Positions 1-7,100 of a stretch of DNA of 10,252 nt are shown here, piece by piece (the first letter of the stretch is position 1; the number at the start of each line of letters is the position of its first letter). This DNA is from an uncultured Sphingomonadales bacterium. Its GTDB lineage: Bacteria > Pseudomonadota > Alphaproteobacteria > Sphingomonadales > Sphingomonadaceae. The stretch spans positions 1-10,252 of the forward strand of contig CAIWFP010000280.1 of the NCBI GenBank assembly GCA_903911985.1. Direction: 5' to 3'. The notes under the pieces were generated by a model. The model made no database searches and was not told the DNA's origin. It worked only from the letters and a program-made list of their open reading frames with translations. A program made the position numbers and the translations under genes.

Positions 1-102
1 ATGGCGGCACTGCCGGTCAAGCTTATCACCCATCCCCAGCCCGGCCTGCTGGGCGCCGCCGCCGCCTTCGCCGCCGAGCATTTTACCAAGGAACCCCGCT
101 GA
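1..102 (+). CDS. glk: Glucokinase, C-terminal end (5' part outside window)
   Basis: The first 33 codons read as the end of a protein finishing in a TGA stop. The segment PVKLITHPQPGLLGA matches the C-terminal signature of bacterial ROK-independent glucokinases (Glk family), in which a PGLLGA/PGLLGSG stretch lies just before the end. Glk phosphorylates glucose with ATP in the cytoplasm and feeds glucose 6-phosphate to the Entner-Doudoroff route. The ATG at base 1 is probably an internal Met, since the family is about 320 residues long and only 33 are visible. Its stop overlaps the start of eda by one base (TGATG), which suggests an operon with translational coupling. Identity rests on a short segment plus the eda neighbour, so it is good but not certain. 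Confidence 0.75.
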   Translation: MAALPVKLITHPQPGLLGAAAAFAAEHFTKEPR

Positions 103-719
103 TGACCCGCTCCATCGACACGATCATGACCCTGGCCCCGGTGATCCCGGTGCTGGTGATAGAGGATGTCGCCCATGCCCTGCCGGTGGCGCGGGCGCTG
201 GTGGCGGGCGGCATCTTCGCGCTGGAGGTGACCCTGCGCACCCCTTGCGCGCTCGATGTCATCCGCGAGATGAAGCAGGTGCCCGGCGCCGTGGTGGGCG
301 CGGGCACGGTGCTTTCCCCCCGCGACCTTGATGCCGCGCTTGAGGCGGGGGCGGAGTTCATCGTCTCGCCGGGTCTCACGCCCGCGCTGGGGGCGGCGGC
401 TATCGCCAGCGGCGTGCCCTTTCTGCCCGGCACGGCCAATGCAGCGGACATCATGCTGGGCCTCGACATGGGCCTCACCCGCTTCAAGTTCTTCCCGGCC
501 GAGGCCTCGGGCGGCATCCCCGCGCTAAAGGCGATTGCCGCGCCCTTCGGTATGGCCCGTTTCTGCCCCACCGGCGGCATTACCCCTGCCAGCGCGCCCC
601 AGTGGCTGGGGCTTGAGGCGGTGCTTTGCGTCGGAGGCAGCTGGATGGTTGGAAAGGGTGTGCCCGATCCCGTCGCGATCGAGACTGCCGCCCGCAAAGC
701 CGCCGCACTCGCGGGCTAA
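102..719 (+). CDS. eda: KDPG aldolase (2-dehydro-3-deoxyphosphogluconate aldolase)
   Basis: This 205-residue cytoplasmic class I aldolase splits 2-keto-3-deoxy-6-phosphogluconate into pyruvate and glyceraldehyde 3-phosphate, the last Entner-Doudoroff step. It is a single (beta/alpha)8 barrel of normal family length. Visible signatures are ALEVTLRTP (residues 40-48) with the catalytic Glu42, VGAGTVL (65-71), SPGLTP (89-94), LPGTAN (108-113), and RFKFFPAE (127-134) with Lys129 as the Schiff-base lysine. PTGGI (156-160) and VGGSW (177-181) form the phosphate-binding loops. The ATG overlaps the glk stop by one base and has an AAGGA ribosome-binding site at 88-92, nine bases upstream. Many KDPG aldolases also cleave 4-hydroxy-2-oxoglutarate; that activity cannot be judged here. 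Confidence 0.96.
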   Translation: MTRSIDTIMTLAPVIPVLVIEDVAHALPVARALVAGGIFALEVTLRTPCALDVIREMKQVPGAVVGAGTVLSPRDLDAALEAGAEFIVSPGLTPALGAAAIASGVPFLPGTANAADIMLGLDMGLTRFKFFPAEASGGIPALKAIAAPFGMARFCPTGGITPASAPQWLGLEAVLCVGGSWMVGKGVPDPVAIETAARKAAALAG

Positions 720-728
720 ATGCATTCC

Positions 729-748
729 GCCAGCCCTCAACGGGCGGC
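729..748 (+). other. Possible hairpin in the eda-ppc spacer
   Basis: Ten bases after the eda stop, GCC-A-GCCC and GGGC-GGC can pair into a seven-base-pair stem with one bulged A and a TCAAC loop. No T-run follows, so it is not a standard intrinsic terminator. It could slow decay of the eda end of the message or partly attenuate ppc. In DNA this GC-rich, chance hairpins are common. Confidence 0.25.
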
Positions 749-799
749 CCATCGGGAAAGATGCCAGCCGGGCGCGAGCCGACAGGGAGTTTTAAGCCG

Positions 800-3580
800 A
801 TGAGCGAAATTGCCGCCCTTGCCCAGCGCCTGCAGCATCTGCACCAGCGCACCGTGGAAACACCCCTGTTCAATCCGGTGTTCCAGCTCAGCCTCGAAAT
901 CTCGCGGCGTCTGGAAAGCGGCGCGATGACGCTGGCCGAGGTGGAGCTGCTGGTAGCCGAACTGGAGGCCGAAGGGCTTGCCGCCCGCACGCGGCGCCTG
1001 CGCCATCTGGTTGGCCCGGTAGAGCCCGCGGCCAATATCGCGCGGGTGGCATCGCTGGCGGAGGCCGGGGACTTCGCCGCCTTTGCCGCGCGCTGGCGCA
1101 GGCCATGCGCGCATATCGTTTTCACCGCCCACCCCACTTTCCTGCTGGCCAGCGCCCAGACAGAGGCGGTAGCCAGCGCCGCCAGCGGTGACCCTGAGGC
1201 TTCCCTGCAAGGCGTTTCGCCCACGCGCGATATCATCACGCTGGATACCGAACATGCCGCCGCCATGGCCGCCATCGCCCGGGCACAGGGTGCGCGCGAT
1301 GTGATCACCGCCCGCCTGCTGGACAGCGCCGCCACGCGCTGGCCCACCCGCTGGCGCGAGCTTCAGCCGCTGCCCTTCCGCTTTGCCAGCTGGGTTGGGT
1401 ACGACATGGATGGGCGCACCGACATCGGCTGGCACACCTGCATCCGCTATCGGCTGGAGGAAAAGGCGCAAAGGCTGGCCAGCTATACCGAGGCCCTGAA
1501 CTCGCCGGCGCCGGATATCGCGCAAACCCTCTCTCTTGCCGCCGCGCGGGCGGACGAGATGGCGGCGCTGTTTGGCACCGATCTGACCGAGCCCACCGCC
1601 GTTTCCGCCGCCGCCAACTCCCTTACCGCCGATCACCCGGACAAGCTGACCAGCCTTGCCGCGACCATCACCGAGCTGGAGACACGCGCCCAGGCGGCAG
1701 ACGAGACGACAGCGCAACGCCTGCTGGTGGTGGCCTCGGCCATGCGCGCCGATGGGCTGGGCATGGGCTGGGTGCATTTCCGGGTGAACGCCTCTCAGCT
1801 GCAAAACGCGATCCGCCGCCGCCTCGACCCCACCGGCCAGCTCGATCTGGGCAGTCAGGCCGCGCTGATGAAGATGCGCGAATTGCTGGCCACGGCCAAG
1901 CCGCTGCGCTCCAACTTCGCGGCGCTGGCCATCGAGAATTCGACCGCCATCCGCCTGTTTCTCACCGCCGCGCAAATCCTCCATCACATCGATGCCGACA
2001 GCCCCATCCGCATGCTGGTGGCCGAATGCGAGCAACCGACCACCGTGCTGGCCGCGCTCTATTTCGCGCGGCTGTTCGGCATGGAGGACAAGGTCGATGT
2101 CTCGCCCCTGTTCGAGACCGAAAGCGCGCTGGAACATGGCGGACGCCTGCTCGACGCGGTGCTGGCGGAGCCCGCCTATCGCGCCTATGCCAAGGTGCGC
2201 GGGCGGGTGTGTATCCAGACCGGCTTTTCCGATGCCGGGCGGTTTGTCGGGCAGATCCCCGCCGCCCTTGCCATCGAGCGGTTGCAGGGCCGTCTTGCCG
2301 AGGCGATGGTCGCCAACGACCTTGGCGATCTGGCAGCCCTGATCTTCAACACCCATGGCGAGAGCATGGGGCGCGGCGCCCATCCCTCCTCCTTTGCCGA
2401 CCGCCTTGCCTGGCCGCTCAGCCCCTGGGCGCGGCGGCGTTTCGTGCGCGGCGGGTTGCGGCTGGAGCCGGAGGTCAGCTTTCAGGGTGGCGATGGCTAC
2501 CTGTTTTTCGGCACGCCAGAGCTGGCGCTGGCCACCCTCACCCGCTTTACCGAAACGCCCCCGGCCGAGACCGACCCCTATGCCCCGACAGACCCCTTCT
2601 ATCGCCGCACAGACCTCAGCCTCGACTTCTACCGCGCCATCCGCAAGGTGCAGCAGGACCATCTGGAATCCGGCACCTATTCCCGCGCGCTTAACGCCTT
2701 TGGCCTTGGCCTGCTGAACGACACCGGCAGCCGCAAATCACGCCGCCAGAGCGACCTTGCCGCCGACCGCACCATGTCCCTGCGCCAGATCCGCGCCATT
2801 CCGCACAATGCCATACTGCAGCAGCTGGGCTATCCGGTGAACATCATCGCCGGCTTTGGCACGGCCGCCGACGGCAATGTCGAGGAACTGGCGGAACTGT
2901 TGCGCACCAGTGATCGCGGGCGGCAGATGGTGCGGCTGGTCCGCGCCGCCGACGCGCTGGCGTCGATCAAGACCGTGACCGCCCATGGCGAGCTGTTCAA
3001 CAGCGCCTATTGGGCCAGCCGCCCCTATCGCGGCCACGAGGAGGCGATTGCCCCGGGTTGCCTGGCGCTGGCCGAATATCTGACCGGCGATGATCGCACC
3101 GGCGTCTATCGCCGCCTTGCGACGCGTCTCAGGGTGGATGCGATGAAGCTGCACCGCCTGTTCGACCTGCTGCCCGACGGGGCGCCCCAGCCCCATTACC
3201 AGGTGGCGGACCGCGAGCACACCCGCCGCATGCTGGGGGTCTGTCAGGCTTTGCGCCTTGCCCTGTTCCAGCACATGTTCCTCAAGGCGGTGATGGTGCC
3301 CGCCTTCAGCCGCGCCAACGACATCGCCCGCGAGGATGTGCTGGAAATGGTGTTCACCCTGCGCGTCGACGAGGCGCTGACCCAGTTGCGGCGGGCCTTC
3401 CCCACCAGTTTCCCCAGCCTGTCGGACTTCGATGTGAAGGAACCCGCCGATTACCCGGACGGGGGCGCCAGCGGCTATGGCGCGATCAGACGCGACTATA
3501 TCGAGCCGCTGGAGCGCGCCTATGCCCTTTCCTTGCGGATAGGCACGGCCATCGCCAACGAGTTTGGCGCCCACGGCTAA
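800..3580 (+). CDS. ppc: Divergent phosphoenolpyruvate carboxylase family protein
   Basis: This 926-residue cytoplasmic protein of the PEP carboxylase family (PF00311) is close to the usual 880-950. Canonical members make oxaloacetate from PEP and bicarbonate to refill the TCA cycle. Conserved landmarks, compared by eye with E. coli, are FTAHPT (108-113) with catalytic His111 (E. coli His138), PLFET (436-440), GFSDAG (475-480), HG...GRG (519-526) with His519 and Arg525, GSRKSRR (643-649) and LRQIRAIP (661-668). Several active-site motifs are altered. GYSDSxKDAG becomes GFSDAGRFVG, so the mobile-loop Lys is Arg481. The FHGRGGxxGRGG loop is two residues shorter and has Glu521 where the first Arg should be. 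The protein ends in AHG instead of the usual NTG, whose Asn binds the aspartate inhibitor in E. coli. The start is the ATG at 800, with GGGAG about ten bases upstream; an in-frame ATG at 626 would lie inside eda. It follows eda by 80 bases. Family membership is firm; activity and regulation are not. Confidence 0.88.
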   Translation: MSEIAALAQRLQHLHQRTVETPLFNPVFQLSLEISRRLESGAMTLAEVELLVAELEAEGLAARTRRLRHLVGPVEPAANIARVASLAEAGDFAAFAARWRRPCAHIVFTAHPTFLLASAQTEAVASAASGDPEASLQGVSPTRDIITLDTEHAAAMAAIARAQGARDVITARLLDSAATRWPTRWRELQPLPFRFASWVGYDMDGRTDIGWHTCIRYRLEEKAQRLASYTEALNSPAPDIAQTLSLAAARADEMAALFGTDLTEPTAVSAAANSLTADHPDKLTSLAATITELETRAQAADETTAQRLLVVASAMRADGLGMGWVHFRVNASQLQNAIRRRLDPTGQLDLGSQAALMKMRELLATAKPLRSNFAALAIENSTAIRLFLTAAQILHHIDADSPIRMLVAECEQPTTVLAALYFARLFGMEDKVDVSPLFETESALEHGGRLLDAVLAEPAYRAYAKVRGRVCIQTGFSDAGRFVGQIPAALAIERLQGRLAEAMVANDLGDLAALIFNTHGESMGRGAHPSSFADRLAWPLSPWARRRFVRGGLRLEPEVSFQGGDGYLFFGTPELALATLTRFTETPPAETDPYAPTDPFYRRTDLSLDFYRAIRKVQQDHLESGTYSRALNAFGLGLLNDTGSRKSRRQSDLAADRTMSLRQIRAIPHNAILQQLGYPVNIIAGFGTAADGNVEELAELLRTSDRGRQMVRLVRAADALASIKTVTAHGELFNSAYWASRPYRGHEEAIAPGCLALAEYLTGDDRTGVYRRLATRLRVDAMKLHRLFDLLPDGAPQPHYQVADREHTRRMLGVCQALRLALFQHMFLKAVMVPAFSRANDIAREDVLEMVFTLRVDEALTQLRRAFPTSFPSLSDFDVKEPADYPDGGASGYGAIRRDYIEPLERAYALSLRIGTAIANEFGAHG

Positions 3581-3624
3581 TATCAGGATGGGATGCGTCA
3601 CCAGCAACGCGGACCCCGCTCATC

Positions 3625-3640
3625 GCACGGGGCGCCGTGC
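3625..3640 (+). terminator. Possible weak transcription stop after ppc
   Basis: A perfect six-base-pair stem, GCACGG/CCGTGC with a GGCG loop, lies 45 bases after the ppc stop. No T-tract follows it, so it would be a poor intrinsic terminator. A second small stem (GGGC-TCAAC-GCCC, 3687-3699) lies further on. The 185-base gap up to the next gene suggests the metabolic transcription unit ends here, but the sequence does not prove it. I found no convincing promoter for the next gene in this gap. Confidence 0.25.
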
Positions 3641-3765
3641 CAGCGGTCTGCTGTAAACCAAACATCTGTTGTATCATTGTGGGACAGGGCTCAACGCCCC
3701 CTGACGCCATGGCCGAAATAGGTCTAGTAATGGCTTGTTAACCATATTCGTCAGGAATTCGGTAA

Positions 3766-4608
3766 GTGTTGGATAGAAGCCTCTCCCTGCCCCAGGCCGG
3801 TGCCGTGGGCGCTGTGCTGCTGGTCGCGGCGGCAGCTGGCTACGGGCTGCTGCTGGTGGACGAGCGGCTGGGCACACTGCATCTCTCCGCCGGCGAGCTG
3901 CGGGATCTGCGCGCACCCGGCTCCGGCGCGGATGGTGCGGAAACGCAGCCCAGGCCCGACCAATCCGCTCCGCCCTCCGGCGATGCCAGCCCGGATGGCG
4001 CCGGTCCGCACGCCAGGCGGACCACCAAGGACCTGCCTGTCGGCGCACAGGCCGAATCCCCCGCCGAGCCAGCCGCTTTCAACCAGATCGCCCCGCCCGC
4101 CTATCTGGCCAGCATCGCCAACGAGGCGCCAAACTCCACCGACCGCCGCTATGTCATCCGCCGCATTCTGCCAATCGATGGCCCAATCCGCTATGGCGAG
4201 TGGCACTGGGACGAGGCCGGCGTCCCCCCCGGCCCGCTGGTCATCACCGTCGATCTGGAAGCGCGGGTCATCTCGGCCTTCCGCAGTGGTTACGAAATCG
4301 GCACCGCCGCTGTGCTGCTGGGCACCGATGACTATCCCACCCCCACCGGCGTCTTTCCCATCAGCCAGAAAGACGCGCACCACATCTCGAATATCTATGA
4401 CGCGCCCATGCCCTATATGCTGCGCCTCACCCGCGATGGGGTGACGATCCATGGCTCGAATGTGCGCAACGGCTTTGCCAGCCACGGCTGCATCGGGGTG
4501 CCGATTGCCTTTGCCAAATTGTTGTACGACCACGTCCATCTGGGTGATCGCGTCTATATCACGCGCGGCAGACAGGTGGGTTTGGGGGATTCGCTGGTTG
4601 ATCGTTAG
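3766..4608 (+). CDS. Membrane-anchored L,D-transpeptidase (YkuD domain)
   Basis: A 280-residue periplasmic enzyme predicted to form 3-3 cross-links in peptidoglycan or attach proteins to it, using a Cys nucleophile. Residues 11-31 (AGAVGAVLLV...) form one hydrophobic segment with no clear cleavage site, so it is probably an N-terminal anchor. A Pro/Ala/Gly-rich, low-complexity linker follows (about 45-105). The YkuD domain (PF03734) runs from about 157 to 267. It contains PTPTGVFPI (191-199), TIHGS (227-231) with His229, and SHGCIGVP (239-246) with His240 and nucleophile Cys242. The family usually has Arg after SHGC-V/I; here Gly244 stands in that place. The start is a GTG with AGGA at 3753-3756, nine bases upstream; a TTG one codon later is the alternative. 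The gene converges with tilS. The exact class (Ldt or Braun-type anchoring) cannot be told. Confidence 0.88.
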   Translation: MLDRSLSLPQAGAVGAVLLVAAAAGYGLLLVDERLGTLHLSAGELRDLRAPGSGADGAETQPRPDQSAPPSGDASPDGAGPHARRTTKDLPVGAQAESPAEPAAFNQIAPPAYLASIANEAPNSTDRRYVIRRILPIDGPIRYGEWHWDEAGVPPGPLVITVDLEARVISAFRSGYEIGTAAVLLGTDDYPTPTGVFPISQKDAHHISNIYDAPMPYMLRLTRDGVTIHGSNVRNGFASHGCIGVPIAFAKLLYDHVHLGDRVYITRGRQVGLGDSLVDR

Positions 4609-4668
4609 GGTTAAGGAAGATTAGGCGGGATACCCCACATCGGCCTCGCGCCCTGCCACGAAGCGGCA

Positions 4669-4772
4669 TTAGAGCGTTTTCCGCAGATTCCGGATCGAGA
4701 AACGCGACCAGCCCGCGCGGCGCTTGAGCGTCGCTTTCCCGTTCGCGTCAGCTTGAACGGGAAACGCTCTAA
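4669..4772. repeat. Palindromic REP/MITE-like element with TTAGAGCG ends
   Basis: The ends are inverted repeats. TTAGAGCGTTTTCC at 4669-4682 pairs with GGGAAACGCTCTAA at 4759-4772 over 14 base pairs, one of them G-U. Inside, two local hairpins compete with this long stem. One is GCGTTTT/GAAACGC (4674-4680 with 4699-4705). The other is TTTCCCGTTC/GAACGGGAAA (4735-4744 with 4755-4764), a perfect ten base pairs with a ten-base loop. The second can be extended outward by TTGAGCG (4724-4730) against CGCTCTAA after skipping four bases. It carries no reading frame of its own. It fills the gap between two convergent genes, a typical place for such elements, and could help end transcription from both sides. 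That it is a dispersed family is inferred from memory of similar AGAGCGTTTTC palindromes in alphaproteobacteria. The rest of the 4609-4875 gap shows nothing recognisable. Confidence 0.6.
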
Positions 4773-4875
4773 ACGCCTGCGACGCTGCGACCTTGTGCCA
4801 CGACCAACCTTTGGCGCAACGATGACAGGGACGGGGTTGCCAAGGGCGAGCCGCTGCAATGCTGCCTCTATCCGA

Positions 4876-5937
4876 CTACCCCCGCCTCTTGGGCGCCTTC
4901 ACAAAACTCCACCCGCCGGCCAAAGGCCTTGCCACCAGCCCACCGATGGAGGCGGGCTGCCGCGCCAGCAGACTGTCGAACAGGCGGGCGACAGCCGCAC
5001 CGCGCGGCGCCTCGCCATCGAGTGTTTCGACAATTCTCGCCAGCACCCGCAAGGCAATCGCGCGGGGGCCGCGGGGGCGATAGGTGAGGCCCAGCCCATC
5101 CTTTTCCACCGCCTCGCGCCATTCACGTTCCGCCGCCCAGACGAGCGCCGCATCCGCATCGGCAAGATGCGCCGCGCTGCGGGCGATGGCGGCGATATCG
5201 AGCCAAGGCGCCCCGGCCATCTGGCCCCTTAACCGGGCACGATCAAAACGGTCATCGGCGTTGGAAGGGTCGTCAACCGCGGCGATGCCCGAAGCCGCCA
5301 CTATCCCGGCCAGTTCCGACCGCCGCCAGCCCAGCAGGGGCCGCAGCAGAAGGGCGGGCTGTGTCCCACCGGCCATGGGCACCGCCCCCCTGTCGCGCAC
5401 GCCAGCCAGCCCCGCCACGCCGCTGGCCCGGTTGAGCCGCATCAGCAGGGTCTCCGCCTGATCGTCGGCATGATGGGCCGTGGCCAGCGCGGCGAGGCTC
5501 CGCGTCTCCATCCACCCCGCCAGCGCCGCATAGCGAGCATCGCGCGCGGCGGATTGCAGGCTGCCCTCATCCACCTGAACCGAGACCGAAAGCGTCGCGT
5601 GGCGCACCCCCAGCCTATCGCAGATCCGGGCTACGCCTTCGGCCTCGGCGGCACTTTCGGGACGCAATCCATGATCAACGGTTGCCGCCTCCACCCGGCC
5701 CGGCAGGGCGGCATGGGCCAGCAGCAGCAGCGCCAGACTATCCGGCCCGCCCGACACCGCCAGCCCGAGCAGCCCAGCCTGCGGGCTGGCGCCCTCTCGC
5801 TCACCAACGACGGCACCCTCGGGCCATACACGGGCCAGATCGGCGGCGAAGCGGCCCGCGCCCTCTGGCGTGGTGTCGGCGCTCAGAGAAGCCACGTGCT
5901 CGTCAGTTGCAGACCACCAGACTGCGGATCTCGTCAT
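4876..5937 (-). CDS. tilS: tRNA(Ile)-lysidine synthetase
   Basis: TilS attaches lysine to C34 of tRNA-Ile (anticodon CAU) using ATP, so that the tRNA reads AUA and is charged with Ile; it is normally essential. The N-type ATP-pyrophosphatase P-loop SGGPDS is at residues 62-67, followed by VDHGLRPES (87-95), the HHADDQAETLLMR stretch (155-167) and DPSNADDRFDRARLR (223-237), all typical of TilS. At 353 residues it is shorter than the E. coli enzyme (about 430) and lacks most of the C-terminal tRNA-binding extension, as many alphaproteobacterial versions do. The ATG at 5937 would overlap the end of cpoB by 35 bases. A GTG at 5895, seven bases after the cpoB stop, gives a 339-residue protein and is an equally good start; neither has a strong ribosome-binding site. 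It is the last gene of the reverse-strand block. Confidence 0.93.
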   Translation of the reverse strand: MTRSAVWWSATDEHVASLSADTTPEGAGRFAADLARVWPEGAVVGEREGASPQAGLLGLAVSGGPDSLALLLLAHAALPGRVEAATVDHGLRPESAAEAEGVARICDRLGVRHATLSVSVQVDEGSLQSAARDARYAALAGWMETRSLAALATAHHADDQAETLLMRLNRASGVAGLAGVRDRGAVPMAGGTQPALLLRPLLGWRRSELAGIVAASGIAAVDDPSNADDRFDRARLRGQMAGAPWLDIAAIARSAAHLADADAALVWAAEREWREAVEKDGLGLTYRPRGPRAIALRVLARIVETLDGEAPRGAAVARLFDSLLARQPASIGGLVARPLAGGWSFVKAPKRRG

Positions 5938-6880
5938 AAGGCGCTTTCAGCCGCCGGGCGGCATCGGGCTTGAAGTTGTCGGCGAACTCGCCCAGCGCGA
6001 TGCAGGCGTGGTTTACATCCTTCAGATCCACCATGGCCGCCGCCAGATAGAGCAGGCTATCGGCGGCACGGGGTCCATGCCGGTCGGCGTCGTAATTCTG
6101 CAGGAACACCTCGGCCGCATCGTGTGGTTTGCCATCGTCCAACAGGGCGCGCCCCAGAAGATAGCGGCCATAGCCAACGCGGGGATGACGCGGATACCGG
6201 CCGAGGAACAGCTTGAGCTGCTGCTCGGATTCAGGAAACAGCTTGGCCTGCCACAATTTGAAGCCATACTGGTAATCATCTTCGCCCGGATCGCCGCTCA
6301 CCGGCTTTACCACGGCGCGCACCGCCGCGATGCGCTGCGCCGAAGGCTTGGCGGGATCAGACAAAGCGGGCACGGCTGGCGCGCGCGCGGGTGCGGGTGC
6401 CGGGGCGGCAACAGCCACGGGTGCTGGCGTGGAAACCGCCACGGGGGCTGGCGCGACCGGGGCAATGGCCGAAAGCCGTTCGTCCAACAGGCGCAGATGG
6501 TTGCTCAGCTCCTCATACTGCGCGGTAAGGTGGGCAACCTGCGCCTCCACGGCATCCATGCGGGTGAGCACATCGGTCATCGGTGTGGTGGCGGGCGTAC
6601 CCACCGGCGGCGGGGCCGGGGGCGGTGCGGCGTTGTCCTGCGGGAAGAACTTGGTGTCGCCGCCGGGGAATACCTGCCGTTCAAGCGCGTGAACCTCGGC
6701 CTCGACCTTGCGCAGGCGCAACTCCTGCACCGTGTCCTGCGCATGAGCCGGCATCACCACCGCCAGCTGCCCGGCCATGGCAAGCCCCATGGCTGCCAGC
6801 CCGAAACCGGCGCGGCGCAAACCATTCGCCCAAATCCGCGCCGGCTCACCCTGTGCGATGCCGCTGTCCACGCTGATCAT
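5903..6880 (-). CDS. cpoB: Cell division coordinator CpoB (YbgF, Tol-Pal associated)
   Basis: This 325-residue periplasmic protein resembles CpoB/YbgF, which joins the Tol-Pal machine to peptidoglycan synthesis at division. The signal peptide has a basic n-region (ARIWANGLRR, 14-23), a hydrophobic core (24-42) and a likely cut after AHA (45-47). Next are a heptad-like coiled coil (about 49-70, LRLRKVEAEVHALERQVF) matching the YbgF trimerisation helix, a Pro-rich stretch, a second helix (about 101-138) and an Ala/Pro/Val linker (140-175). The C-terminal TPR-like repeats are at about 202-322 (YQYGFKLWQAKLFPES..., YLLGRALLDDGKPHDAAEVF...). The ATG at 6880 is preferred: GGGAG lies nine bases upstream and the signal peptide follows. 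The frame stays open upstream to 7024 but without signal-like content. No tol or pal genes adjoin in the window; rodZ is upstream and tilS overlaps or abuts its end. Confidence 0.85.
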   Translation of the reverse strand: MISVDSGIAQGEPARIWANGLRRAGFGLAAMGLAMAGQLAVVMPAHAQDTVQELRLRKVEAEVHALERQVFPGGDTKFFPQDNAAPPPAPPPVGTPATTPMTDVLTRMDAVEAQVAHLTAQYEELSNHLRLLDERLSAIAPVAPAPVAVSTPAPVAVAAPAPAPARAPAVPALSDPAKPSAQRIAAVRAVVKPVSGDPGEDDYQYGFKLWQAKLFPESEQQLKLFLGRYPRHPRVGYGRYLLGRALLDDGKPHDAAEVFLQNYDADRHGPRAADSLLYLAAAMVDLKDVNHACIALGEFADNFKPDAARRLKAPYDEIRSLVVCN

Positions 6881-7100
6881 CAAACCAAGCTCCCATATCA
6901 AAACCACGCCGGTGCGCCGCCCGAGGTCATCGCATCGCCAAACGCGACAACAAACTCCATCCCGGCGCGGGCCCTGCCGGGCGAAATACCTGCCCCAACT
7001 GCCCGGCCGAGCGGGTGGCCCCACCGCATATCGTCACCGCATGCAAAGCGACGCGGAACTAAGATGAATGCCGCAGAGCCGCGCCGCTGTCGAGCGCAGT
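6881..7100 (-). other. rodZ-cpoB intergenic spacer
   Basis: These 220 bases separate the rodZ stop from the cpoB start. A CCCGGC/GCCGGG stem (6961-6966 with 6976-6981) with a nine-base loop is the only clear structure, and it lacks a T-run on either strand. The cpoB ribosome-binding site GGGAG lies at its left end. The length leaves room for a separate cpoB promoter, but no convincing -35/-10 pair is visible. Confidence 0.3.

Noticed and set aside
626..799. An N-terminal extension of ppc from an in-frame ATG at 626
   Set aside because: It would overlap eda by 94 bases and add an Arg-rich stretch unlike the family. The ATG at 800 has a ribosome-binding site and gives the normal N-terminus.
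737..2662. A 641-codon open frame on the reverse strand inside ppc
   Set aside because: It is antisense to a clear family protein. Its translation is low-complexity Gly/Arg/Gln-rich without domains, as expected from the low stop-codon frequency of GC-rich DNA.
4753..5232. A forward open frame starting in the palindromic element and running over the tilS 3' end
   Set aside because: It lacks a ribosome-binding site, is antisense to the conserved TilS sequence, and has a shadow-like composition.
6881..7024. A 48-residue N-terminal extension of cpoB
   Set aside because: It would bury the signal peptide behind 48 residues, and the ATG at 6880 has a well-spaced GGGAG.
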